From an uncultured Oscillospiraceae bacterium (lineage in GTDB: Bacteria > Bacillota > Clostridia > Oscillospirales > Oscillospiraceae): a stretch of DNA of 21,162 nt. The position numbers were made by a program, and so were the translations under genes. Shown in pieces: positions 13,659 through 20,794 of this stretch; positions within the stretch are counted from its first letter, which is position 1; every line of letters starts with the position of its first letter. The notes beneath the pieces were generated by a model. It was given only the letters and a program-made list of their open reading frames with translations, was not told where the DNA came from and did not search any database. The stretch is taken from the NCBI GenBank assembly GCA_934565425.1, contig CAKTHW010000022.1:1-21162 (forward strand). Direction: 5' to 3'.

Positions 13659-14614
13659 AATTTCAGCTCCTCCTTTCGCTCCTCCTCCACGTTCCAGGTC
13701 TCTCGGACCACGAACTGGGGGGAGTTGTTCAAGCTAATATAGATGCGTCCGATGTACTCGCCGATGAGCCCCAGCATGAACAGGATCATGCCGCCCACAA
13801 AGAGCAGCACCGCCATGATAGAGCTGTACCCAGCGGGCACGCTGGGGGTGAGCAGCTTGCGCACGATGATATACACCAGCTCCAGCAGCCCGGCAAAGGC
13901 ACAGATGCACCCGCAAGCCGTGGAGACCCGGAGGGGTTTCACCGAAAAGGCGGTAAAGCTGTTCATCCAAAGGGCGAAGGATTTCTTAAAGGTGTAGTGG
14001 CCGGTGCCGATGGTGCGTTCCCGCTCCTCCATATCCACGTTGCACACCCGGCTGGTGGCACGGAGCATCAGGCCGGAGATGTAGGGATAGGGGTTGCGAT
14101 AGCGGATGACCTCATCCCGGACGAACCGGCGCATGGCGGAGAAGTTGGAAAAGCGCAAGCTCTTATCCTTCCCCAACAGCCAGTCGGACACCTTGTTGTG
14201 GACGCTGCTGCCAAAGTTCTTAAACGCGCTCTGCTTCTTCTTGGCATACCGGGCGATGGACACGTCATAGTCCCCCGCCTCCAGCGGCGCCAGCAGATTC
14301 CACAGCTGATCGGTGGGACACTGCAAGTCGTCGTCGATACACACCACATAGTCCCCCGACGCCACGTGGAACCCGGCCATCAAGGCACAGTGCCGCCCGC
14401 CGTTCTTGGCCAGGTCGATCACCTTCACCTTGGGGTCAGCTTCCGCCTCCTGCCGGAGGACGGACAGCACATTATCTGGGGAACAGTCGTTGACTGCCAC
14501 GATCTCATAGTCAAACTCCGGCTTCTCCGCCACCGTCTGGCGAATCTCCTCCATGACCAGCGCCACGGAGCCTTCACTAGCATAACAGGGGATAACAAAA
14601 CTGATCGTTTTCAT
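13655..14614 (-). CDS. family 2 glycosyltransferase, undecaprenyl-phosphate type (ArnC/CsbB/GtrB-like)
   Basis: 319 aa. The GT-A domain shows VIPCYASEG, NDCS (42-45) and the metal-binding DDDLQ (94-98); two membrane helices follow near residues 230-290, ending in LIGEYIGRIYI, the hallmark of polyprenyl-phosphate GT2 enzymes such as ArnC, GtrB and CsbB. It should load a sugar from its nucleotide onto undecaprenyl phosphate on the inner face of the membrane. The likely donor here is the dTDP-aminosugar made by RfbA-RfbB-RffA. It follows rffA by 24 nt and overlaps the ATP-grasp gene by 4 nt. Confidence 0.93.
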   Translation of the reverse strand: MKTISFVIPCYASEGSVALVMEEIRQTVAEKPEFDYEIVAVNDCSPDNVLSVLRQEAEADPKVKVIDLAKNGGRHCALMAGFHVASGDYVVCIDDDLQCPTDQLWNLLAPLEAGDYDVSIARYAKKKQSAFKNFGSSVHNKVSDWLLGKDKSLRFSNFSAMRRFVRDEVIRYRNPYPYISGLMLRATSRVCNVDMEERERTIGTGHYTFKKSFALWMNSFTAFSVKPLRVSTACGCICAFAGLLELVYIIVRKLLTPSVPAGYSSIMAVLLFVGGMILFMLGLIGEYIGRIYISLNNSPQFVVRETWNVEEERKEELKL

Positions 14615-14638
14615 AGCGTTCTCTCTCGTTTCTCTCCC

Positions 14639-15781
14639 TTATCGGCTCTCGCCATAGAATTCATAAATGGCATTGATGACCGCCTCGCCATCCTCGTCGG
14701 TCAACCCATAGTACATAGGCAGACGGGTCAGCCGGTTGCTCTCCTTGGTGGTGTACACGTCCTCCCCACCAAAGTAGCCGAACCGCTGACCAGCGGGGGC
14801 GCTGTGGAGGGGGATGTAGTGGAAGGATGAGGTGATGCCCCGTTCCTTCAGGAAGGCGATCAGCGCCGTCCGCTCTTCCAGGTCCGCACACTTGATGTAG
14901 AACATATGGCTGTTGTGGATGCACCCCTCCGGAATGACAGGCAGGTCGATCTTCCCCGCCTTTTGCAGCGGTTCCAGCCCCTTGTAGTACCGGTTCCAGC
15001 TGTGCAGGCGATCCTCGTTGATCTTCTCCGCCTCTTCCAGCTGAGGCAGCAGATAGGCAGCGTTCAGGTCGCTGGGCAGATAGCTGGAGCCGTAGTCCAC
15101 CCAGGTGTACTTGTCGATCTGTCCCCGCAGGAACTTGCTCCGGTTGGTGCCCTTCTCGCGGATGATCTCCGCCCGTTCGATGTCTTCCGGGTGGTTGACC
15201 AGCACAGCGCCGCCCTCGCCCATGGTATAGTTCTTGGTCTCGTGGAAGCTGTAGCAGCCCACGTCGCCAATGGTGCCTAGAGCACGGCCTTTGTACGTGC
15301 TCATGACGCCCTGAGCGGCGTCCTCCACCACCTTCAAATGGTGACGGCGGGCGATGTCCATGATGGTGTCCATCTCGCAGGCCACACCGGCGTAGTGGAC
15401 CACGCAGATGCAGGTGGTCTTGTCGGTGATGGCAGCTTCAATTTTGGTCTCGTCGATATTCATGGTGTCGGGACGGATGTCCACATACACCACCTTCGCC
15501 CCCCGCTGCACAAAGGCGTCAGCGGTGGAGACAAAGGTGAAGGAGGGCAGGATGACCTCATCCCCCGGCTGAACGTCGCACAGCAGCGCCGCCATCTCCA
15601 GCGCGCTGGTGCCAGAGGTGGTCAGCAACGCCTTAGGCGCGCCCGTCCGCTCCTCCAGCCACTGATGGCACTGCTTAGTAAAGGGGCCGTCCCCACACAG
15701 CTTGTGGTTGGCGATGGCCTTGGCCAGATACTCCGGCTCCCGACCGGTTGCAGGTGGGATATTGAAGGGAATGTTCCTCAT
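14639..15781 (-). CDS. rffA: dTDP-4-amino-4,6-dideoxygalactose transaminase (RffA/WecE)
   Basis: 380 aa DegT/DnrJ/EryC1/StrS aminotransferase, PLP-dependent. The similarity to E. coli RffA/WecE is striking along the whole length: FNIPPATGREPEYL, KLCGDGPFTKQC, the VHYAGVACEMDTIM stretch (128-141), VVEDAAQGVMSTYKGRALGT and the PLP lysine Lys183 in SFHETKNYT. It should turn dTDP-4-keto-6-deoxyglucose plus glutamate into dTDP-4-amino-4,6-dideoxygalactose (dTDP-Fuc4N); the gluco epimer (Qui4N) cannot be excluded. Its substrate is exactly the product of rfbAB in this window. AGGAGG sits upstream of the ATG. In enterobacteria the next step is N-acetylation by RffC, which is missing here and may be replaced by the ATP-grasp and PaaK-like enzymes. 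Confidence 0.95.
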   Translation of the reverse strand: MRNIPFNIPPATGREPEYLAKAIANHKLCGDGPFTKQCHQWLEERTGAPKALLTTSGTSALEMAALLCDVQPGDEVILPSFTFVSTADAFVQRGAKVVYVDIRPDTMNIDETKIEAAITDKTTCICVVHYAGVACEMDTIMDIARRHHLKVVEDAAQGVMSTYKGRALGTIGDVGCYSFHETKNYTMGEGGAVLVNHPEDIERAEIIREKGTNRSKFLRGQIDKYTWVDYGSSYLPSDLNAAYLLPQLEEAEKINEDRLHSWNRYYKGLEPLQKAGKIDLPVIPEGCIHNSHMFYIKCADLEERTALIAFLKERGITSSFHYIPLHSAPAGQRFGYFGGEDVYTTKESNRLTRLPMYYGLTDEDGEAVINAIYEFYGESR

Positions 15782-15813
15782 GATTCTGCCTCCTAAAAAG
15801 GGAATTGCGTAAT

Positions 15814-18800
15814 TTATTCTTCCGACGGCACATCCACGCCACGACGCACCCGTGCGCCGCCTCGCTTCTGCCGTCTCTTCGTCCAGATCACCACGGCCAC
15901 GCCGCCCACCAGAGCGACACCGGACACCACAGCACCCGGTTTCAAGCCTGGGATCTGATAAGTTGCCTCAATGGTATGGGTCCCCGGCTGCAACAGCACA
16001 CCGGTGTACATCCCATTGACCTGGATGGCATCGGCCTTTTCGCCGTCCACCCGTACCGTCCAGCCCTTCTGCCAGGGAATGGACAGGGTGAGCATCCGGG
16101 TATCCGCCAAGGTCACCGAGCCGGACACAGAGCCGGCTTCCTCCTTGGCGTCCTCCATGGTCACTTCGCTCAGGGCGGTCACGTCCCGCACATAGTCCGT
16201 CATCGGCAGACAGACCACCTGCAGCATGTCAAAGGTGTACGTCCCCTTCTCGTCGAAGGTGATCTTACACTGCTTCACGCCGTCAGCGCTGTAGCCCAGG
16301 TTGAAGGTCACCCCATCCCGCTGGAAGGTGTACAGAGACCCTTCCCGGTACAGGTCGGTCTTCTTGCTCACGCCGTTGCCGCTGACTGTCATGGTGCAGT
16401 CCTCCTTGGGACTCTGCTCCATCTCCAAATCTTTGAAGTACACATAGGTCTCGCAGTCCGCCGCACCGGCAAAGGTCAGCGTCACCGACCCGCCCGCTTT
16501 TTTGACCACAATAGCGTTGTCCTTCAGCTTGGCATCCTGCTCCTTTTTCAGCGACCAGGGTACTTCCTGGGTGGACAGCTGAGGCTTGGTCTCGGTCAGC
16601 TGACCCTCCATCTTTTCCACCTGGTCGTCAGGCAGGACGACACACTGGAGCAGCGCCTGCTGTCTCTCCAGAGGAGACAGCTTTTCATAGTCCGAACGGG
16701 TCATATAACCAGTGTAGGTGTACCCCACTGGCAGGGCGTATCGGTTCTTGTAGATGGTGAACTTTCCATCCTTCCCCACCGCTTCAAAGCCGTAGGGCGC
16801 GTAGTTCTTGGCCTTGCCGTCGTCATCCGTCGCCTTACCCACGAAGTATTTCACACTGGACGCCGCGCACAAGCTGGCACGCTCATCCAGTCCCCATACC
16901 GCGTAGGACTGACGGACGGAGTTCAGGTCAAAGTCCTGATAGTAATTCACCAGGTTGCCGTCCAGCACGCTCCAATAGCTCATCGTGCCATAGCCGCCAG
17001 TCAGGCAGAACCGGTTGCACCGGTTCCCCTCCACCTCAGCCCGCCAGAAGCCATCATCCTTGATGTGGCTGGCTGCCGCCTCGGCAGATTTCACCACGCT
17101 GGCTCGCACGCTCCGGGTGGTCATGTAGCGCTCCAGCTCCTTAGAGTGGCTGGGGCTGTAGAACTGGTTGATGTTGAACAGCACCGCGCCCAAAGTCACC
17201 AATGCGATCACCGACTGCCCCACCTTTTTGTTGGGCAGCCAGGTGAAGCCGATGGCACACAGGGTCACCACCGCCAGCAGCACCATGGCCGTCCGCGGTG
17301 CCTTCTCCCAACCGCCGGACAGGTGAACCACCAGGGCCATGTACCCGGCAGTCACCACCGCCAGGACGATCTGTTCCCAGACCTTCAATTCCACCAGCCG
17401 CGGCAGCAGACAGACCACCACCACCGCCATACAGAAGGCGAAGCCATAGCTCCACCGGTTGGTGACGTAGCCAAAGCCGTTAAAGATCTTGCCCATCAGC
17501 GGCACGCACATGCACACCACCAGCACCAGCGTCCCTGCCCGCAGTGGCGCCAGCTTCCGCTCCCGCCAGCGCAGGAAGAGGATGACCAGGGCGGTGAAGG
17601 CCACCCCTGCCAACCCCAGTTTCGTCCAGTAGTTGGCACTGGGATTGGAGCTGACAAATCGGGTCACCAGCTTAGCATAATATCCGGCTTTATAGAACAG
17701 GTCAAAGGCACTCTTGCGCACGTCACTGCGGCTGGAGGAAAAGAAGCCAGCCATAGACGGCAGGAAGATGACCAGGGACAAGGCAAAGCCCCACAGGTAC
17801 AGTCCCACCAGCTGGAAAAGCTCCTTGAAAATGACCTTAACCTGCGTCTTATGGACGCAAATCTGCCGGATGACCAGATAAATGGCCATCAAAAGGGTGT
17901 TGACGAAGGCATAATAGTACCCGCCGATCATGGCCAAAAAGATCATCACCACGAAGGTCCCCCACTTCCGCTGCCGGAGCCAACGCTCGCAGCCAGCTAG
18001 GATGAGGGGCAGGTAGATGACAAAAAAGGTCATGAAATAAATGTGCTTGGCAGCGGTGAAGATCACAAACCCAGAGCAGGCGTAGATGACCGCACCGGTG
18101 AGCACCGGCAGCACCTCCCGTTTCTCCACACTGTGGCAGTACACGGTGAACGCCCAGGCCGCCAACGGGATCTGGATCACCGTCACCACATTGTACACCA
18201 GCTCCATCCACCGATAGGGTGTGACGGCAGCCAGCAGGAACAGGGGGTTGATATGGAAGACCGTCAGGATGTTGGCGCCCTGCCCAATGGCGAAATCCCA
18301 CTGGGGCAGCACCAGCTGATGGGTGGCCAGGAAGGTCTTGGCCGCCTCCACCACATACCTGCGGGTGTAGTACATAATGGTCAGATAGAGGTTCTGGCCG
18401 TCCGGCTTCCACACGGTGGAGTACCCGTTGGCCACGAAGGGACTGGCAAAGACGGTGACCACCAGCAAAAAGACCACCAAGAAGGCGCGCCAATACAGCC
18501 CCCTCCCCTGGTTCAGCCGACGTCCCTCCGACCGCGTTTGATCGGTCAGGTCGCCAGGCAGATGCAGGGTCATCTTCACCGGCCAGGCCAGCAGCCAGGT
18601 ACTGCCCAGCAGCACGGTCACGCAGCCCACCACCGTCCGCAGCAGCAGGCCACGAGAGCCGCCAGCGGACAGCAGCTTGACGCTGAGGCAGAGGGTCATC
18701 ACCGGCGCCAGCCAGAACCAGCTGGTATACCAGTTCCGTCCCAGTCCCGTCAGCACTGGCAGACGCCGCCGGGGCATGAGCACCAACAGGCACCCCGTCA

Positions 18801-19542
18801 GCAACAGTGCCACAGCGTATTGGGCCAGCCGCAGCAACGCAAACCGCAAGCTAGCATCCGTCAGCGTCCCGTTGAACACCGCCACATATTTGCCCAGCCC
18901 ATTCCGGGTCAGCCACAGCCCGGCCGCCAGCACCAGCAATCCTGCCAAAGCCAGCAACTTTCGCTTGCCGTCCACACGAGCCTCCAGGGCGTCCCAGTCC
19001 AGATTTCGCCCCAGCAGATACAGGGGGAAGAGGAACAGGAAGGACAGCAGCGCCGGCTGACTGTCCGCCTGGGGAAGACAGCTCACAGCACAGCCCAGGA
19101 GCAGGAACACCCCCGTCACGCCCCACCGAACACCAGGCATGTCCGAGGACAGCCAGACGCCCAGGGGAAGACAGATGGCCAGAGCCAGGAACAGCCAGGG
19201 CGGACCGGTCTTCGGCCACAGGGAGAACAGGGGCGCCTGCCGGCCGGCGGTCTCCATCCAAAAGAGCACCACCGTCTGCCCTGCCCACAGCAGCGCAAAG
19301 CCAGCCGCCAAGGTCAGCGCGTCGCGGGTCTGTTCCACCCGGTCCCTGGAGAACAACCCCAGCCCCAAAAACAGGAGCGGCATCTGAACAAAGGCACAGA
19401 ATCCCGCCAACGCCTGGTTGCTCTGTCCATGTCCGCTGGTGACGGCCAACGCCACCGCGCTGAACACCATCAGCACCAGCAGCAGATGTGCTCCCCGGCA
19501 GCTGTCCGACCGATTTGCCCTCAGTTGGGTCACATCCCTCAT
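15814..19542 (-). CDS. giant YfhO-family GT-C glycosyltransferase with N-terminal acyltransferase-3-like membrane domain
   Basis: 1242 aa, two parts. Residues about 18-325 are a ten-helix-like membrane region resembling the acyltransferase-3/fucose 4-O-acetylase family (LAGFCAFVQMPLLFLGLGLF, LLSFLFLFPLYLLGRNLDWD, VLTGLGRNWYTSWFW), but the usual catalytic His before MPLF is Gln53, so activity is doubtful. Residues about 345-1242 match YfhO: a GT-C membrane core with the candidate catalytic Asp381 (KPDGQN) in the first outer loop, PQWDFAIGQGAN, many helices, a large extracytoplasmic domain (about 850-1200) and a last helix before a basic tail. YfhO proteins move a sugar from undecaprenyl phosphate onto wall polymers such as lipoteichoic acid. 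It overlaps tagD by 4 nt (ATGA) and precedes rffA by 32 nt. A long open frame on the opposite strand is a shadow. Confidence 0.9.
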   Translation of the reverse strand: MRDVTQLRANRSDSCRGAHLLLVLMVFSAVALAVTSGHGQSNQALAGFCAFVQMPLLFLGLGLFSRDRVEQTRDALTLAAGFALLWAGQTVVLFWMETAGRQAPLFSLWPKTGPPWLFLALAICLPLGVWLSSDMPGVRWGVTGVFLLLGCAVSCLPQADSQPALLSFLFLFPLYLLGRNLDWDALEARVDGKRKLLALAGLLVLAAGLWLTRNGLGKYVAVFNGTLTDASLRFALLRLAQYAVALLLTGCLLVLMPRRRLPVLTGLGRNWYTSWFWLAPVMTLCLSVKLLSAGGSRGLLLRTVVGCVTVLLGSTWLLAWPVKMTLHLPGDLTDQTRSEGRRLNQGRGLYWRAFLVVFLLVVTVFASPFVANGYSTVWKPDGQNLYLTIMYYTRRYVVEAAKTFLATHQLVLPQWDFAIGQGANILTVFHINPLFLLAAVTPYRWMELVYNVVTVIQIPLAAWAFTVYCHSVEKREVLPVLTGAVIYACSGFVIFTAAKHIYFMTFFVIYLPLILAGCERWLRQRKWGTFVVMIFLAMIGGYYYAFVNTLLMAIYLVIRQICVHKTQVKVIFKELFQLVGLYLWGFALSLVIFLPSMAGFFSSSRSDVRKSAFDLFYKAGYYAKLVTRFVSSNPSANYWTKLGLAGVAFTALVILFLRWRERKLAPLRAGTLVLVVCMCVPLMGKIFNGFGYVTNRWSYGFAFCMAVVVVCLLPRLVELKVWEQIVLAVVTAGYMALVVHLSGGWEKAPRTAMVLLAVVTLCAIGFTWLPNKKVGQSVIALVTLGAVLFNINQFYSPSHSKELERYMTTRSVRASVVKSAEAAASHIKDDGFWRAEVEGNRCNRFCLTGGYGTMSYWSVLDGNLVNYYQDFDLNSVRQSYAVWGLDERASLCAASSVKYFVGKATDDDGKAKNYAPYGFEAVGKDGKFTIYKNRYALPVGYTYTGYMTRSDYEKLSPLERQQALLQCVVLPDDQVEKMEGQLTETKPQLSTQEVPWSLKKEQDAKLKDNAIVVKKAGGSVTLTFAGAADCETYVYFKDLEMEQSPKEDCTMTVSGNGVSKKTDLYREGSLYTFQRDGVTFNLGYSADGVKQCKITFDEKGTYTFDMLQVVCLPMTDYVRDVTALSEVTMEDAKEEAGSVSGSVTLADTRMLTLSIPWQKGWTVRVDGEKADAIQVNGMYTGVLLQPGTHTIEATYQIPGLKPGAVVSGVALVGGVAVVIWTKRRQKRGGARVRRGVDVPSEE

Positions 19543-19928
19543 TTGTGCAGATCCTGCTTGATCTGGGTGCTGGAGATCTCCGGCGTCCGGGGCAGGTAGA
19601 CCACATCACAGTAGGGCTTGAGGAAATCGAACTTCCCTTCCCAGTCGCTGCCCATGACAAAAGTGTCCACCCGGAATTCCTTCACGTCAGAGACCTTCTG
19701 TTCCCAGTTCTCCTCCGGGATCACCAGATCCACATAGCGCACGGATTCCAGCAGCTGCTTGCGCTGTTCGTAGTTGAAATAGCACTTCTTCTGCTTCTGT
19801 TCCCAGTTGAACTCATCGGTGGACAGGGCAACGATGAGGTAATCCCCCAGTTCCTTCGCCCGGCGCAGCAGGTTGATGTGTCCGTAATGGAGCAGGTCGT
19901 AGGTACCATATGTGATAACACGTTTCAT
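19539..19928 (-). CDS. tagD: glycerol-3-phosphate cytidylyltransferase (TagD/TarD)
   Basis: 129 aa. Makes CDP-glycerol from CTP and glycerol-3-phosphate, the donor for poly-glycerol-phosphate wall teichoic acids. The cytidylyltransferase motif YGTYDLLHYGH with HxGH, the central VIPEENWEQK and VMGSDWEGKFD, and the C-terminal RTPEISSTQIK match Bacillus TagD nearly position by position, and the length is the same. Start at 19928 gives the family N-terminus MKRVITYGT with a GAGG upstream; a longer frame has no support. It is the first gene of the operon, from the promoter at 19981-20009, and is coupled to the YfhO gene by ATGA. It hints that the acceptor of the sugar is a glycerol-phosphate polymer. 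No teichoic acid polymerase is in the window. Confidence 0.95.
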   Translation of the reverse strand: MKRVITYGTYDLLHYGHINLLRRAKELGDYLIVALSTDEFNWEQKQKKCYFNYEQRKQLLESVRYVDLVIPEENWEQKVSDVKEFRVDTFVMGSDWEGKFDFLKPYCDVVYLPRTPEISSTQIKQDLHK

Positions 19929-19965
19929 AAAAATAGCCTCACAATCTGAAAAAAAGCATTTTTCC

Positions 19966-19977
19966 ACATTATAATGT
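19966..19977. promoter_or_regulatory. 12-bp perfect palindrome at the operon start site
   Basis: ACATTATAATGT lies just downstream of the tagD -10, at the expected transcription start. It may be an operator or simply a second TATAAT. Confidence 0.35.
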
Positions 19978-19980
19978 CTC

Positions 19981-20009
19981 ATTATACCACGCAATGGAAG
20001 GGCTTGCAA
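19981..20009 (-). promoter_or_regulatory. sigma-A promoter of the tagD-yfhO-rffA operon
   Basis: Minus strand: TTGCAA (20009-20004), a 17-nt spacer, TATAAT (19986-19981), about 50 nt before the tagD start. All eight genes down to 10350 lie on this strand with gaps of at most 49 nt or with overlaps, and no terminator was seen between them. Confidence 0.8.
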
Positions 20010-20022
20010 CGCTTTTCACCCC

Positions 20023-20052
20023 TTGATACCGGGGTACATAAACTGGGATAAT
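20023..20052 (+). promoter_or_regulatory. promoter of the 178-aa gene
   Basis: TTGATA (20023-20028), an 18-nt spacer, GATAAT (20047-20052), 25 nt before the start codon; divergent from the tagD promoter. Confidence 0.65.
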
Positions 20053-20076
20053 TCTCAAAAACAGGAGGCCGATCCC

Positions 20077-20613
20077 ATGAACGAACCCCAGTGGAACCAG
20101 GAGGCAGAGACCTTCGCCCAGGTCTGGCAGCGGGTCTCCCCTGACCCGGACGCCAGCCCCATCCAGACCGTCCTCTCCCCAGCACCCCCGCCTGCGCTCC
20201 CGCCTGGCGACCGTTGGACGGGCGTGCTGCGGGAGCTGATCACCCTAGAAGTCATCCAGTGGCGCCGCTGCCGCATCCTAGCCCGGCAGACCAGCCAGCG
20301 AGCCCTGACCAGCCTGGCCGAGAAGAAGCTCCGCCGTGCCAGACGCCTGGCCGCAGCCCTCTTCCTGCGCTGTCAGGTCTGGTATCTCCCCCTGACCGAC
20401 CGCCGTCCCGCCAACCGTCGCCCCGCCACCCAGCAGATGCCCCGCGCCGGCTATTCCGCCCTGTTCCAAGGGGCGCAAACCCTGCAAGTACGCTACGAAG
20501 CCGCCGCACGCCAGGCACAACCCCCGGAGCTGGCTCTGTTCCGGTCAGCGGTGGAGGAGCTGACGGAGGAACAGCGGGTGCTCATCGGGCTGTTGAGCCG
20601 ACAGCGGCGTTGA
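20077..20613 (+). CDS. hypothetical protein, possible degenerate ferritin-like domain
   Basis: 178 aa, soluble, very rich in Arg, Ala and Leu. Start at 20077 is set by AGGAGG 8 nt upstream and by the promoter, not the earlier in-frame TTG. An N-terminal WNQEAETFAQVWQRVSPDPD region and a Pro-rich linker lead to helices LRELITLEVIQWRRCRILAR, AEKKLRRARRLAAALFL and, at the C-terminus, FRSAVEELTEEQRVLIGLL. The order and the 'RVSPDP' start resemble clostridial proteins annotated as ferritin-like/rubrerythrin-like, in which the second helix reads DEGRHARRL; here the ExxH metal ligands are replaced (EKKLRRARRL), so iron binding is unlikely. This family link is from memory and moderate at best. It is closed by the terminator at 20754-20790. 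Confidence 0.7.
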   Translation: MNEPQWNQEAETFAQVWQRVSPDPDASPIQTVLSPAPPPALPPGDRWTGVLRELITLEVIQWRRCRILARQTSQRALTSLAEKKLRRARRLAAALFLRCQVWYLPLTDRRPANRRPATQQMPRAGYSALFQGAQTLQVRYEAAARQAQPPELALFRSAVEELTEEQRVLIGLLSRQRR

Positions 20614-20753
20614 AAAGGCAGTTCGCAGTCTGTTCATAATTTCTTTATCCTTCGTTCACCACTTCTCCCCGTATTTTTTGTATCCTATCCTTGCAAGCAA
20701 GATTGCATCATAAAACTCCCTCTCTTTTTTCTCTTTCTAAAATGCAAAACGTA

Positions 20754-20790
20754 AAAGCGCTGTTCCCGATGGGAACAGCGCTTTCGCTTT
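20754..20790. terminator. bidirectional terminator between convergent genes
   Basis: AAAGCGCTGTTCCC (20754-20767) pairs perfectly with GGGAACAGCGCTTT (20771-20784), 3-nt loop. The plus strand continues CGCTTTTTT; the minus strand continues TTTTACGTTTT. It serves the 178-aa gene and the partial gene ending at 20795. The 140 bases before it (20614-20753) are AT-rich with no gene seen. Confidence 0.88.
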
Positions 20791-20794
20791 TTTA

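Noticed and set aside
15805..18000. Long open frame of 731 codons on the plus strand
   Set aside because: It lies fully opposite the YfhO gene; the protein is His/Gln/Pro-rich with no recognisable family, a usual shadow of a GC-rich gene.
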